Assembly: GCA_019914945.1 (NCBI GenBank)
Contig: CM034105.1
Coordinates: 9,734,001 to 9,798,000, forward strand
Reading direction: 5' to 3'
Source of the DNA: Typha latifolia
Lineage: Eukaryota > Streptophyta > Magnoliopsida > Poales > Typhaceae
Length of the DNA stretch: 64,000 nt
The notes beneath the pieces are model-generated. The model searched no databases. It was not told the DNA's origin and worked only from the letters and a program-made list of their open reading frames with translations. The translations under genes and the position numbers were made by a program. Below, in pieces: positions 44,300-55,474 of the stretch. Numbering within the stretch: the first letter of the stretch is position 1; every line of letters begins with the position of its first letter.

Positions 44300-46300
44300 T
44301 TTTTCATATTAGGATTGTGTGGAAAATGTGGAGAAGTTGTGGGCGAGTAGTACATTTGGGAACCCTATGCAATCCCTAGTGCACTGGCTCAGTAAGTTAA
44401 GACAAGAACTTTGCAAGTGGACCAAGCAGATTGTGGATTCCTCGAGCAGAAGCTCCGGGAGGAGGGTGATCAGATTAGGTGCCTAGAGGGGGTTGATTTC
44501 GGTGGAAGCTCAACGGAGTCTAAGTTGGTGGAGCTAAGGTGTTTATACAATCTAAAGGTAGCTCTCAGCGCCAGATCAACCTAAAATGGCTATAGGGGTC
44601 CAAACTTTGATGGCTACAAGATGGGGATAGTAACACAAAAGTTTTCCAACTCACATCCACTCTTAGGCACAAAAGCAAACAATCTCGATAGTGCAAGTTC
44701 TAGAGAACCAGTGGGTGCACGGGCAGCAAGAGGTGACAAAAGCTTCATTAGAGACTACCAAGCTTTGTGGGGGTAGACCACCGGTCTCTGATGTGAATTT
44801 GAATCAATGGCCAGCCCTTCCAACTATCTCCTCAGTAGAAGCCAATGCTATGATTCTTCCGGTCACTAAGAAGAAGATTAAACCGATTGTTTGGAGCCTC
44901 CCGAGCTCGAATGGTATTCCAGTTGAATTTTATCAATGATAGTGGGAGGTTGTTGGAGACAATCTCTGGCCATGCATCCAACACTTTTTCACCCATGTGT
45001 TCTTGCAGCATCATTGGGGACAAGGAGTACTGCCCGATCGCTCACTGCAATGTGAGCTATAAAAAAGTCTCCAAGGTGTTGGTGGGCAAACTCAAGGCGG
45101 TCCTACAGTCTTTGGTCAAACCAGAGTAGGTGGCTTTTGTGGATGACAAAAGTATCAGCGACAACGTCATTGCAGCACAGGAAGTGGCACACTTGCTGAA
45201 TGAAGGACAAACACCGACCCCCGGTGATGATGCTAAAGTACAACATGGAAAAGGCACATGATTGCATTTGCTGGCGTGTGGTGGGCAAGTTTATACACCA
45301 CATGGGTTTTCTGAGCGGCTGGGTGGAGTGGATCACAGCTTGCATCTCATCACCAAGATACAACCTCCTCATCAATTGTACCCCATCGGAGTGGATTGTA
45401 CCCCAATGTGGTCTACAATGGTGGGACCCCCTCTCGCCGTATCTCTTCATATTGGTGTCTCAGATACTAATGGCTATGCTGAACTCTAAGATCATGGCTG
45501 GGCAGTTAACAAGTTATGTTGTGGGGGACATGCAGTTGACGCACTTGCTCTACGCTGATGATTTGCTCCTCACGGTGCAAACCACAGTGTCGAATGCTCT
45601 TAGTGTCAAAGATAGCCTGGTGAGATACTGAGCAATTTTTGGTGGTGATTCCTTGCCACTACAAACGGTTGCCAATTGGGCGCTTTGCCTTGTCGAGGAA
45701 TATGATAAGGTCTCGAGCAAGGTTGGTTCTCAATGTCGGGCAGAGTAAGTGAAGTGGAGTTTGCCGAGTTTAGGATGGGCTAAGCTCAATGTAGATGGGG
45801 TGTGGTAGAGTGATAGCTATCAAGGGGGTTTCAAAGTTGTTTTGAGGGATGAAGAGGGTAGCCTAAAGGCCATCGCCTGGGGACCTACCCAACGTGACTC
45901 AATGCTTCAAGTAGAAGCATAGACTCTCCATATGGGCCTCGGAATGGCCACGACCAAGAGGTGTCCCAAGCTCAAGGTAGAGTTGGACTCAACCATATTG
46001 GCCTAAGTCTGCTCTAGGAGTGCTAAATATTCATAGTGAGTTAGGGGAATTGTGGGAGAGTGCTTTTAAGTAAGTTTTTGGTTGGTTTTGACGAGTTTAA
46101 GATTCGCCTATCTAGCGGGAAGGTAACAGGGTGGCAGATTGGGCTACCAAACGGGGTAAAATTGTGTCGGTGATGTGTGAGAAAGGATTACTGGAGGAGC
46201 TTCCCTTGGATCTGTGTAATCTTATCATTTAGACTACTACTCAGACTGTCTTAATCTAAGCTGGTTTCAGCTCCTTTGATAAAGAAAAATAATTCTTTTT
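44300..46300 (+). pseudogene. L1-type LINE remnant (RT and RNase H)
   Basis: Coding pieces follow the order of L1 ORF2. WLSKLRQELCKW lies at about 44385, then FQLTSTLRHKSKQ at 44645. RT pieces follow at 44830-45630 (VEANAMILPVTKKKIKPIVW, ARMVFQLNFIND, YKKVSKVLVGKLK, RPPVMMLKYNMEKAHD and the catalytic LLYADDLLLTVQT with both aspartates). At 45755-45960 an RNase H follows (AKLNVDGVW, then GGFKVVLRDEEGSLKAIAW). The end matches the usual NRVADWAT motif in broken frames, and a tail closes with GATAAAGAAAAATAA. About 1 kb between RT and RNase H is missing. Inactive. Confidence 0.82.
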
Positions 46301-46310
46301 TATATTTAGG

Positions 46311-46732
46311 CACTAATATTCACCGGATTTAGTACTTAAATTATAGATTTTGTATTTAAATTACATATAAACAATAGCCAAGAAAAAAATGAATGAAGAA
46401 AAGTAGGAGAAATGATAGTGTATTTCACACTTAAATTACATATTTTGTACTTAGGTTATGCACTTCATACTTAAATTACATATCTTGAGTGAAAGGAAAA
46501 AAACTACTAAACTTGTCCCAAACTTAAGAAAAAAAAAGAATGTATTTTATATTTTAGGCTTAATTTGTGTCTTGTTCGATACATCTCTCCTCATGATTAT
46601 GCATTTGAGATATTTTATAAAGCTCTAAAATTCCCTCTCCACATTTTTTTTCATTCTTCCTTTTTTCGCTAATATCTATATATAATTTAAAAAAATTATA
46701 ACTTAAATATGAAATCATAGCGAATATTAGTG
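46311..46732. mobile_element. Small inverted-repeat element (MITE family 2)
   Basis: CACTAATATTCACC at the left is mirrored by GCGAATATTAGTG at the right, giving terminal inverted repeats of about 12 bp. The 422-bp interior is AT-rich and non-coding, with several copies of CTTAAATTACATA. Similar words at 46905-46960 and 47575-47595 suggest a second, broken copy. Confidence 0.5.
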
Positions 46733-48191
46733 CATGACTATGACAAAGAAGCCTGTGATTTGTTAGTTAGTTCAGTGCTATCTTTCCTTTGTGTTGATCT
46801 GCTATAATGCATTTAGTTGAAAGTCCTTGTTAACATGGGATGTGTTATTTAGAGTTGCTTGTGTAAGCATGTTTCCTAGTTTTAGGATTAGAATATCAGG
46901 CACCTTCATACTTAAATTATGTAATTACACATTTCATACTTAAATTACATATAAACATCAGCAATAAAAAAGAACAAAATAGTGTAAAATAATTGTGAAT
47001 TGTATAAATATAACTATAAATTATCTAATTGTGTAAAATAACTGTGAATTACCGTTAGAAAAGAAAGGAGGAGTAGAGAGATACTATCCTATTTAAAAAA
47101 TTTAAAATTTATTTCATCATTACTAAGATCTAATGTGTATTTACTTCCAACGTTGCTTAAATAGTTGCCCAAAACAGTAGTAATGAGATTAGGACGATGA
47201 ATACTCTTAAAATAGAGAAAAATAATTAATTATAGAAATTTCAGGGCTGATCCATGTCTACTTTTTTTTTCCCCTTGGAATTGTATTTAACCTTTTGCAA
47301 TTCAGAGGAATTCTTTTTATAAATTAGGATTTATCTATTTACAAACTAAGGATGATAGCAATAAAAAAAATGTCTCATATACAGAACTTTATAGATAGAT
47401 ATATTGAACACAATGTATATAGTAACATTTCATCGTATAAAAAACTTATATAGAATTGTTTCTGAGTAAAAGAAGAAAAAGAAAAAGAATGTGGAAAAAG
47501 AGTGATAGATAATATAAGAAGTTAAAGAAGAGTATAGTAATATTTCCTTTCATTCCCATATTTACTCTGTGGCAAATACTAGTGCATAAATATGGGAAAG
47601 AAGCATACATCCTAAGCCACCATATAAGAGGTTTATATACAAAAGAAGAGGTAAAAGAGAAAAAAAGAGTAAGGGATGAAAAAAATAAGAAGAAAAGTAC
47701 GCTAACCCTTTTCTCTATCCCTATAGCATACTATTAATATTTAATAAGGCACCAAACGGTAGAAGAACAAATTTGAAAGAAAAAAAGGAGACAAAACCTG
47801 ACTTGCAACAAAATATCAAAATGGGCTTAACTGATAAAACGAAAATCAGATGTGTTTTTCATGCACAATAATAGGATACATTTATCCTTGTTGCTGTATA
47901 AGGCCCTCGTTATCTGCCAATCAAACTGGAGGGAAAGAAGGGATAATCTCTTTTTCATCACTGAACTATGATCCTTTTATACTAATGACTTTTAAAAAAA
48001 AATTATACATAATGACTCTCTAAATTTCTTTTAGTATATAATGACCTTCTAATGGAAGGAATCAAGTAAAATATTTCTGATAATTCAGGAATCATTACAT
48101 ATTAAAAATATGTAATGACAAGCCAAGCTTGATCCTCAATTTTAGGCTCAATATAGATAATGACAAACCCTAATTCCTAAATTCACAAATC
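46733..48191. other. AT-rich spacer, no gene seen
   Basis: Only fragments of the CTTAAATTACAT/ATACTAGTGCATAAATATG repeats and simple A/T-rich DNA are visible. No open frame or element motif is supported. Confidence 0.4.
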
Positions 48192-48605
48192 TCAATCCCT
48201 TTCACTCGCTCGTCTCTCCTGCCTCCTCCTTCTCCTCGTCAAGCCATTAGCCTGCCTCCTTCGGGTCCTCGTCCTCCGTAAGCCTCCTTCTCCTCCTTCA
48301 GGGTGGCCAAGCTCGTTGCCGAAGAAGTACTTGTTGGAGAGGTGGATGTGAAGGTGGACAGCGTCCTTGAGAACGATGAGAGGAGGTGAGTAGACTGACG
48401 GGTCTTTGGAGAAGGGGTTGCATTTGGGCTTATAGCAGTGCATGTGGAGTAGAGGAGTTTGATGATCGATAGAATGATAGGTGTGTGAATTGACTCGGGG
48501 AGCGTAGGAAATGGATTGGTGTTGATTTGCAAGAGGAAAGCCAGGTTGATTGGGATCTAGGGTTGCTTGATTTTTAGAGATTAAAGGGAAGTTTTCGATG
48601 CTCAC
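48192..48605 (-). other. Unrecognised 137-codon open frame
   Basis: The minus frame starts MSIENFPLISKNQ and includes CYKPKCNPFSKDPSVYSPPL and DAVHLHIHLSNKYFFGNEL, then turns into an Arg-rich low-complexity tail. It has the mixed composition of real protein rather than repeat, but a second long frame overlaps on the same strand and I know no family for it. It lies 0.7 kb upstream of the 49370 exon on the opposite strand. It could be a gene fragment or chance. Confidence 0.3.
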
Positions 48606-48779
48606 TCTTGGATAACAAATAATGCCATGTCCAGAAACATTCTATTAAACAATTTGTCAAATACTTCAATATCTCTATAGAATTTATAATCTTAAGTTTA
48701 AATATTTGAATTTTAAATTTTAGTAAAGTTTTATAAAATTTAACCTCTTAAGTTTTAATTCAAGTTAAATAATTTTTGG

Positions 48780-49200
48780 CTTGGCTCGAGTTCGGCCTGG
48801 CTCGATCTAGCTTGGCTTGAATAAGACTTGATAATAAGCTCAACTTAGACTTGAGCTCAGCTCGAGCTCACCATCCACCATCCTTCTTTCGCACCAATAA
48901 GACGGGAGACGAGTTAAGCACTTTTACTCGATGGAATGATGCATCGATCCATCACCTCCTTCACCATCTTTGTGATCTTCTCTTTTTAGACGTTTGGATA
49001 CCTATAAATTCTCACATTGGTAGGTGTATCCTGAAGAGTAATCTCTATGGGATGATCAAAATTTTTAGTTGGCAGTAGCCCCTTTGGTTCCTTGAACACG
49101 CCAAAAAAATTTAGTTAGTAATTAATATAAAGTTCGGCTTGAATAGAGCTGAGCCGAGCTTTGAAGTTAAAAATCCGAGAAACAGGCTCGCTCAGAATCG
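48780..49200. repeat. GAGCTCGAGC-type repeat split by a gypsy RT fragment
   Basis: GGCTTGGCTCGAGTTCGGC...GAGCTCAGCTCGAGCTCA on the left (48778-48868) and AAAGTTCGGCTTGAATAGAGCTGAGCCGAGCTTTG on the right (49130-49165) are reverse-complement-like halves. The block in between (48869-49110) is minus-strand gypsy sequence. Confidence 0.55.
48869..49110 (-). pseudogene. Short Ty3/gypsy protease-RT linker fragment
   Basis: On the minus strand it reads GVFKEPKGLLPTKNFDHPIE, then NVRIYRYPNV, KITKMVKEVMDRCIIPSSK and a final GAKEGWW, the DHRI to VRKKDGGW stretch of gypsy pol with stops. It is only about 240 bp long and lacks both LTRs. It lies about 260 bp upstream of the exon start at 49370. Confidence 0.85.
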
Positions 49201-49369
49201 TTTAGACGCATAGTTTGTAGTCGCCAGTCCGCAGTCGGCACTTCCACTGTGCAACTAACCGCTTCTACTACTATTCAACCGTCTACCACTTCTTCCTTCT
49301 CTCCGAAGCGTTGTAACCCCATCGCCCCGCACCCCCTCCCCACGAAAATAAACCAAAAAACAAACGACG

Positions 49370-49742
49370 ATGCCTTCCTCGTCTTGCCCACCACTTTCCT
49401 TCCTCTACAACTCCACTCTATGCTTTTGCAACCCGGGCCACTTCCTCCCTCCCGATGCCACCTCCTGCGTCCCCTTCGACGCCCCCCTGCGGGTGTCGGT
49501 GTCGGTGGCAGCCTCCGGCGTCATTCCCTCGTCGGCGTCTTTAACCGCCGCGCTCCCCTTCGCCTCCCTCCGCCGGCATACCCGCTTGCAGGACGCCATT
49601 CTCGAGGCCACTGTCGCCGCGCTCCTCGTCTGGCTCGTCCTCTGCGCAGCCGCCAGGTTGTTCGGCCAGCGTCGGTGGGGTTTTTCGTTTTGGTTCCGAG
49701 GCCGGTGGTGGTCTTGATTTCTTTGCCGCTCGGCATTGGCTG
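49370..49742 (+). CDS. First exon, version 2, of the membrane-protein gene, with a frameshift
   Basis: From ATG 49370 (context ACGACGATGCC) the frame encodes CPPLSFLYNSTLCFCNPGHF, a Ser/Val/Ala-rich linker, a hydrophobic helix (ILEATVAALLVWLVLCAA, about residues 79-96) and FWFRGRWWS, then stops at TGA 49715. The exon-end signature seen in version 1 continues in the next frame (LDFFAARHWL, ending at 49742 before GTCTGC). A small indel near 49710 has therefore broken the frame. Joined at 49742, the phase fits exon 2 at 53377 exactly. If the frameshift is real, this exon gives a 115-residue product and cannot lead into exons 2-4. A sequencing error is the alternative. Confidence 0.72.
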
Positions 49743-52133
49743 GTCTGCCCTCATGATCCTTCCACTCTTCTTTTGGCTTAGAATTTTGGTGTTTAGTATA
49801 TTAAGCTTTTGGTAATAATTTTATAACTTATGTTGTTAGTTGCACATTGAGCTCATAAAGAAACTTATCCCAAGGTGAAGAGAGGCTAAAGTGCTCTCCG
49901 TTTTCATAATGGGAGGAGTTTTCTTTTCTTTTCCTTTTTTTAAATTGCTACGCATTAGCACATGTAGGCTTATGTTCCTCGATTCATATTTAAGAGCAAA
50001 ATGCACTATTGACAATGCTACCATAGTTCATTATAGGCAATAGCAAATTTAGTAGCTATATTTAGTGGATAGATTTTATTGACTGGGAGACAGTAGCACA
50101 TTTAGTGGTTGCATAAGTGTTAAAATCTTTTTCTAACAATGATTACTGTAGCCTTATCTTCGTCAATTGACATTTGCAGAGCAAATTATGCTATTGACAA
50201 AGGCAACACAGCCTAATATTTTCTTTCTGAGAATAGTGGGGAAGACCCAAGCTAGAGGTTTTTCATTGAGTTCATTAAAAATGAAGAGGGCACAAAATTA
50301 GAATAGGAGCTGCCAAAAATAAGAGTTGAAAATGATCAGAAGTGCAGGTAAGGGTGTCTTAGAGTAGGATTAAAGATCTCCCATGTTGACCACTGTTGCT
50401 TCAGTAGGAGAAAGCAAACATAATTCATTATATTTTAATCTGACAAATGATATTAGTGCAAAATACACTATTGACAAATTTACCTTTGCTTTATCTTTTG
50501 CCTCCAACAGGAAACAGTTCTTCTTGCGTTGGCAAAAATAGTTTAGGGTTTCATGTTTGGCAATTGATATTTACAGCAAAGAGAACATGGAAACTACAAT
50601 TTAATCTACACTAGTTGATTATTACATCCTTGCTTTTATCCATTACACTTGGATATCCAACACTTCGTTCTTGTAGGCATACAATCTGGGGTTCTCAATT
50701 AATCAATTCATAATGACAGTTCAAAAAACATTATTAGTAGTGCAAGCACAATTTTCTCTATGTTAAATTGCAAATATATCATTACTCCTCCAACTATATC
50801 ACCTCTTTATAGTGGTGCTTTTGGCATTTGAAAGATATCCCTATGATCTTTTCTTGTAAATATCTCCACCCTGCATTTTTGTTTTCTTTGACGGAGGTAA
50901 GATCTCCAAGACTGTGTATCTCTATGGAAAAGGCACAAGAATGTTGGTAACAAAGATAGCCTGTTCCTTGAGGCCAAACAATAATTGGAGAAATTGTAGA
51001 AATGAATGGGGAACATAAAATGCTCTGCTACTCTTTGTTGGTGTTGATGAGTGTTGACGTTAGTGACAATATGCACCTGCTTCAATACATCATTTCATTA
51101 GGAAAACTCACAGTTATATATGTTCATCTCATACATCAGGAAAACTCACAGTTATATATGTTCATCTCATACATATTGTCTATTAAAATGAAGAATATGC
51201 TCAGTACAATATTTATATACTTTCTTGTCCTGGTTTACTTAAGGCCAAAAGTAACCCTAGCATTCAAGGATTGCCATGCATAGGCATGTGCCTTTTCACA
51301 GTATGGGTCTGTCCTTATTTGTAGCAGTGTATTAGATGCTCACCTACCTCTATCGCTGCCCCGCCTCTCTGTTAATGCTACACTGATCCGTCACATCCAT
51401 GGACTCTCAAATCCAGCCGCCACACTGCTTCTTAGCTAAACCAAAGAAGATAGAGATGAAGAAAATAGGAGAGATCTATTTTTTTTAAGAGGATCATGAG
51501 AAATAAGTCACGACCTGCTATGTTTTAATGAGAACTGTTAGATGATTTAATGATGCACTTCTCATCAGCGTCTTCTCCATTGGTTTGTCAATAGACCTAG
51601 GGTTTTTAAAAGTTAGAGAAAATGAGAATTAGGGAGAGGGGAGAGGGGGGAATAGGTGCCAACAGCATTCCCTATGCCATGTGCACCTTGCCGGCACATC
51701 AATACATGCTTGTGTTTAAAGAAACTTACATAGCTTAGTCTTATTTCTCAGGAGTTCTCTCTATTAGTGTTGTCAATGTTTGCTTGATTCTGGCAGGGCT
51801 TTTATAGCTTTGTTAGTGACTTAAATTGTTGTGTTATGACATAACACTTTTGACCATGGTTTGCAGGATCAGCCGATCCCGATCCAGGCCCGATCCAAAC
51901 TCTCTTTCTCTCTCTATCTCTTTCACTCTTTCCTTCTCTTTTTCTCTCTTTACCATATAACCACTGTTTTTCTTATGGAGAGATCTAGCTCCGGCGAACT
52001 CGGGCGACGCAGATCTATCTCCAGCAAACTCTGATATGTATTTTTTTATTTTATTTCCTTATTTCTCTCTCAGTTTTTTCATCTTTTCTACTCTCTATCT
52101 TCTTTTCTTCTCTTTTCTTCTTCTTCTTCTTCT

Positions 52134-52180
<47 letters not shown>

Positions 52181-53376
52181 ACTACACGATAGTTTTTTTT
52201 TCTTTTGTTTGGTTTTTCTTCCACTCGTTTTCTCTCTAATCTCTTCTTCTTTTCAGGTTTCAATGCACTTAGTTTTTTTTCTTTATTCTTATCTTTTATC
52301 ATTTTTTCTAAATTTTAAGAATTTTTTTTGCATTTTTTAATAATATTTGGAATAATTAAAAAATGTCCGATCTAAGCAACCGATATGGCCGATCCGACCG
52401 ATATGTATCGTTTTTTCGGAAGACCTGATCCTGATTTTTTTAACCATTCTCTTAACACACCATTCCACCTATTTCTACAAGCATTCATCTTGATTCTTAG
52501 TAAGTCAGCGGGAAGAGGATCTCTATAGTCTATAGTCTACTTTGCTAATTAGTTAGAATATGAAGATGATGATGGTTAAAGGAAAAAAGAGCAAAGAGTA
52601 CCTGCTTTTTGATATGCATCTATTTTTTTTTGTCTTTTCTTTATATTAGCTTGATTCCTGTACCTTTTCCATATTGTCGACCTACTTATCTTTCTGGATT
52701 TATTAGAGGATGTGAATTGTTTATTGAACTATCTGACTTTGAAAACAAACCATTAACTAAATTCAAAATAGAAAGGGAGTGCAGTATTTCCTGATGATGA
52801 ACAGAAGTTTGAAATCGGTGGTACTGGGTTTTGACCAACAGGGATCCTAATAGAAAGTGAGAGATCTGGACTTATTAATAGAATAATAAGGACTCAAGGA
52901 GTAGCAAACATCCTTCATATTTATTAGATGTAAAGATTTCTGTACTACTTAAATCTGATCATTATAACAGTGAAATTTTTCTTGTGGAAAGGCAACAAAC
53001 ATTATCTAACTAATAGAGCATTAAGAATATTCTCTAATATCGAAATCCTGGAGCTAGATTCTTTCGCACTCATGAACTCATGATTACTATTTCCATGAAT
53101 AATGCATTAGCAATTGTCTTTGTCTTTGCTGGTTCTTTGTTTTCTTCATGTGACATAACATCAGCTTATTTGTACAAGAACTTCCCATTAGAGTTTTAAA
53201 TATGGTTTTAGAAATTCTATCACCATAAAGTAATAGAAGTTTACTAAGTTTGTCCATGCATTTTTTATTTGACAGTATGTTGCTGTCAAAAACTGATTGT
53301 ATCAATAGCAATCTAGAGTGATAATTATTTTGAGAAATTCTTGTAAATGAAGTTTGTCTTGAATTGTTGAATGCAG
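49743..53376 (+). other. Intron 1 of the membrane-protein gene (3.6 kb)
   Basis: This AT-rich DNA lies between the donor after 49742 and the acceptor TGCAG at 53372-53376. It contains a direct repeat (AGGAAAACTCACAGTTATATATGTTCATCTCATACAT occurs twice, around 51100 and 51138), a repeat with CGATCCGATC-type ends (about 51865-52440) and TTC and CT microsatellites. The open frames within it are simple-repeat or unrelated frames; no exon is evident. Confidence 0.55.
51865..52440. repeat. Repeat with GGATC/CGATC-rich ends and CT/TTC core
   Basis: The left end CAGGATCAGCCGATCCCGATCC and the right end CCGATATGGCCGATCCGACCGATATG, then CCTGATCCTGAT, enclose CT, CTT and T-rich DNA, including a (TTC)n microsatellite at about 52118-52180. 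Similar words (GGATCAGG, CATATTGGCTG, GGATCGGGATCG) occur at 55945-56070 in intron 3. They suggest two copies of one uncharacterised repeat in this gene. Confidence 0.5.
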
Positions 53377-53468
53377 GAAGAGCACAAGGTGGTAACAAAA
53401 AGGAAAACTGAGCTCGGTGGGACATGTTCTGTTGCAAGTTGGATACTGTTTGTAGGTCTCGTATTTGC
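53377..53468 (+). CDS. Exon 2 of the membrane-protein gene
   Basis: The acceptor TGCAG ends at 53376 and the donor GTGAGT begins at 53469. The exon encodes EEHKVVTKRKTELGG and then TCSVASWILFVGLVF: a basic cytosolic-looking stretch followed by the start of a transmembrane helix. It begins in phase 0 and ends with two bases of an Ala codon, which exon 3 completes. It overlaps an opposite-strand open frame that has no support. Confidence 0.82.
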
Positions 53469-53624
53469 GTGAGTGATTTATGCATTGCTTTATTTTAAAA
53501 GTTTCGTCTTGTCGTCTTATAAACGCTTGATGGTTTCTATTGTTCTTTTAACTGTTAAATTAAATGATAGGTATCTTTTTATTTTTGATATCTAATTATA
53601 CCATCCTCTTTTATGGTAAAAAGA

Positions 53625-53985
53625 AGGGATAAATGCACCTAGAACCCCTAAACTATTGCCCAATTTCAGTTAGACCCTCTTATTTATTTTTCGTGACAGA
53701 TTAACCTTCTAACTATGTAAAGCCTCTGAAATGCCCCTTCGTTAGTTATCCATTGAAAAATGTCATGCGACTATCACTTTATCAATTTTAGTCCTCTAAG
53801 GACCATTTTTACCCTCATTTTAGATGAAAGAATGAAAAGAAAATGTTGACAATAAAATAGTCATTTGACGTTTTCCATTAAAGAGATATTAGATAATTAA
53901 GGAGCTCAAAGTGTCACAAAAATTAAATAAGGTGGTCTATGTGAAAATGACTTATAGTTCAGACAATCTAAGTACAATTAACCCT
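53625..53985. mobile_element. Small inverted-repeat element (MITE family 1, copy 1), intron 2
   Basis: AGGGATAAATGCACCTAGA at the left is mirrored by TCTAAGTACAATTAACCCT at the right. The element is 361 bp and non-coding. It shares AACTATTGC, TTCGTGACAGATTAACC and GTGGTCTATGTGAAAATGA blocks with copies at 55095 and 37110. Confidence 0.75.
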
Positions 53986-54178
53986 AAAACAAACCATTAT
54001 GTCCTATTCCATCTAAGATAGAACAGAAAAGGACTTATGGAGAAAGTACATAATACAATTTTTTTGCAGATATTTCTAAGATTAGTTATCATTTCTTGTT
54101 TTTCCTTTTATTTTTGTCTTAGTGTCTTAGTCCAGAATTACTAGCTGTAACACGTACTATGTCATTCACATTTTACAG

Positions 54179-54879
54179 GCTGCTATATCAGATTATTGCC
54201 AAAAGAAGCATTGAGGTTCATAGAGTCAGACCGGCTAATGCCCCAGATTTACTTTCATTTGTAAATGACATGGAATTTAACATCACTACAATATCTAGCA
54301 TGAGCTGCTTGAATTTAAGGGGTCTTGAAAATTTGGTGGTCGGAGCTCCTGGCTTCATTGATTACAAAGTTTCCCGTTTGTCAAGCTATGTGAGTTATAC
54401 TTGCTATAATACTACTCATGGACCAACTATTTCCCTGAAGTGCAATAATTGTCGGGTTCCGAGAGGAAATTACTACATTTCATGGCAGTTCGTTGACCTT
54501 CCAAACAATCCTGCCAGTTCTGTTGGTTTCCAGTTCAACCTGTCAGCGAAAGACCATGGGGATGATAGACATGTAAGCTTCGTAAGTGGCACACTAAAAT
54601 CTGGAAGCTATGCGTATGACCAACCAGTAACTTTTCGAGGGCCTGAATTGAATATATTGAAAGTTCATTTGTTCCCTCAAATATTCAGTTATCTGGACAA
54701 CTTAAAGATCATACAACCTCTGTTTCATGACTTTATTCCTGGTTCTTACCTCTCTGAAGTTAGTGACCTCAAAGCATCTGTTCAGAGCTTTAAGGATGGT
54801 TTAATGAATCTCACATTATACATTAGCTATATGTCTGATTACATTGTGGAGATCGATAAAGAAAGCATCTTTGGGATTG
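54179..54879 (+). CDS. Exon 3 of the membrane-protein gene (lumenal or extracellular domain)
   Basis: The acceptor TTTTACAG ends at 54178 and the donor GTAAGT begins at 54880. The first base completes the Ala codon from exon 2. It encodes LLYQIIAKRSIEVHRVRPAN (end of a transmembrane helix), then a domain of about 210 residues. That domain has five Cys (including LKCNNCRVP) and four N-glycosylation sequons (FNITT, YNTTH, FNLSA, MNLTL), so it probably lies in the ER or Golgi lumen or outside the cell. The C-terminus is YMSDYIVEIDKESIFGIG. The single uninterrupted 233-codon exon with moderate GC is the best evidence of a functional host gene here. I recognise it as plant-type but cannot name its role. 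Confidence 0.88.
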
Positions 54880-55094
54880 GTAAGTAAATCCTCTCTTTTT
54901 ACTTAACAATTTTTTTTTTGTACGTTTAACTAAATTTTCAACCAATCTATGAAAATAATGATTGTCCATTTTTTAAAGTGTTGCTCATTGTCCTCCTCGA
55001 TAGTAGATTCCTATGAAAAGAATAGTATTCTTGAAAGAGAAAATTAAAAAAAAAAGAAACAATGAAAGATTCTAGTTGTTTACTATTTTATTTT

Positions 55095-55474
55095 AGGGAT
55101 AATTATACCTAGATCCTTTAAACTATTGCTCATTTTCGCATAGCCCTTTCATTTATTTTTCATGGTACATTGACTCTCTTAACTATGTAAAACCTCTCCA
55201 TCCTTTAGTTGTCCATTTGATTTTTCCGTCAAAGAAAATGTTACTCGACTATCACATGATCAATTTTAGACGCTCGACGAACAAATTTACTTTTATTTTA
55301 GAGAAAATAAAAAGAGAAAAATTGGGTGTAATATAGACATTTCATGTTTTCCATTAAAACCATCAGGGAGCTGAGAGATATTAGATGACTGAGGGGTTAG
55401 AGTGTCATAAAAAATAAAAAAGGTGGTATATATGAAAATGAGCAATCGTTCAAAGGGGCTAGGAGTAACTGATC
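55095..55474. mobile_element. Small inverted-repeat element (MITE family 1, copy 2), intron 3
   Basis: AGGGATAATTATACCTAGATCC and AACTATTGCTCATTTTCGCAT at the left are mirrored by AAAATGAGCAATCGTTCAAA and GGCTAGGAGTAACTGAT at the right. The inverted repeats are about 50 bp long. It is non-coding and the same family as 53625-53985. The exact right limit is uncertain by a few bases. Confidence 0.72.

Noticed and set aside
44832..45450. Minus-strand frames of 63-115 codons
   Set aside because: They are antisense shadows of the LINE reverse transcriptase, whose plus-strand motifs (LLYADDLLL) are clear.
52036..52302. Poly-Leu / poly-Lys open frames
   Set aside because: They come from the TTC microsatellite in intron 1.
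53087..53485. 132-codon minus frame
   Set aside because: It is antisense to exon 2, whose splice sites and phase fit exons 1 and 3; the frame has no recognisable domain.
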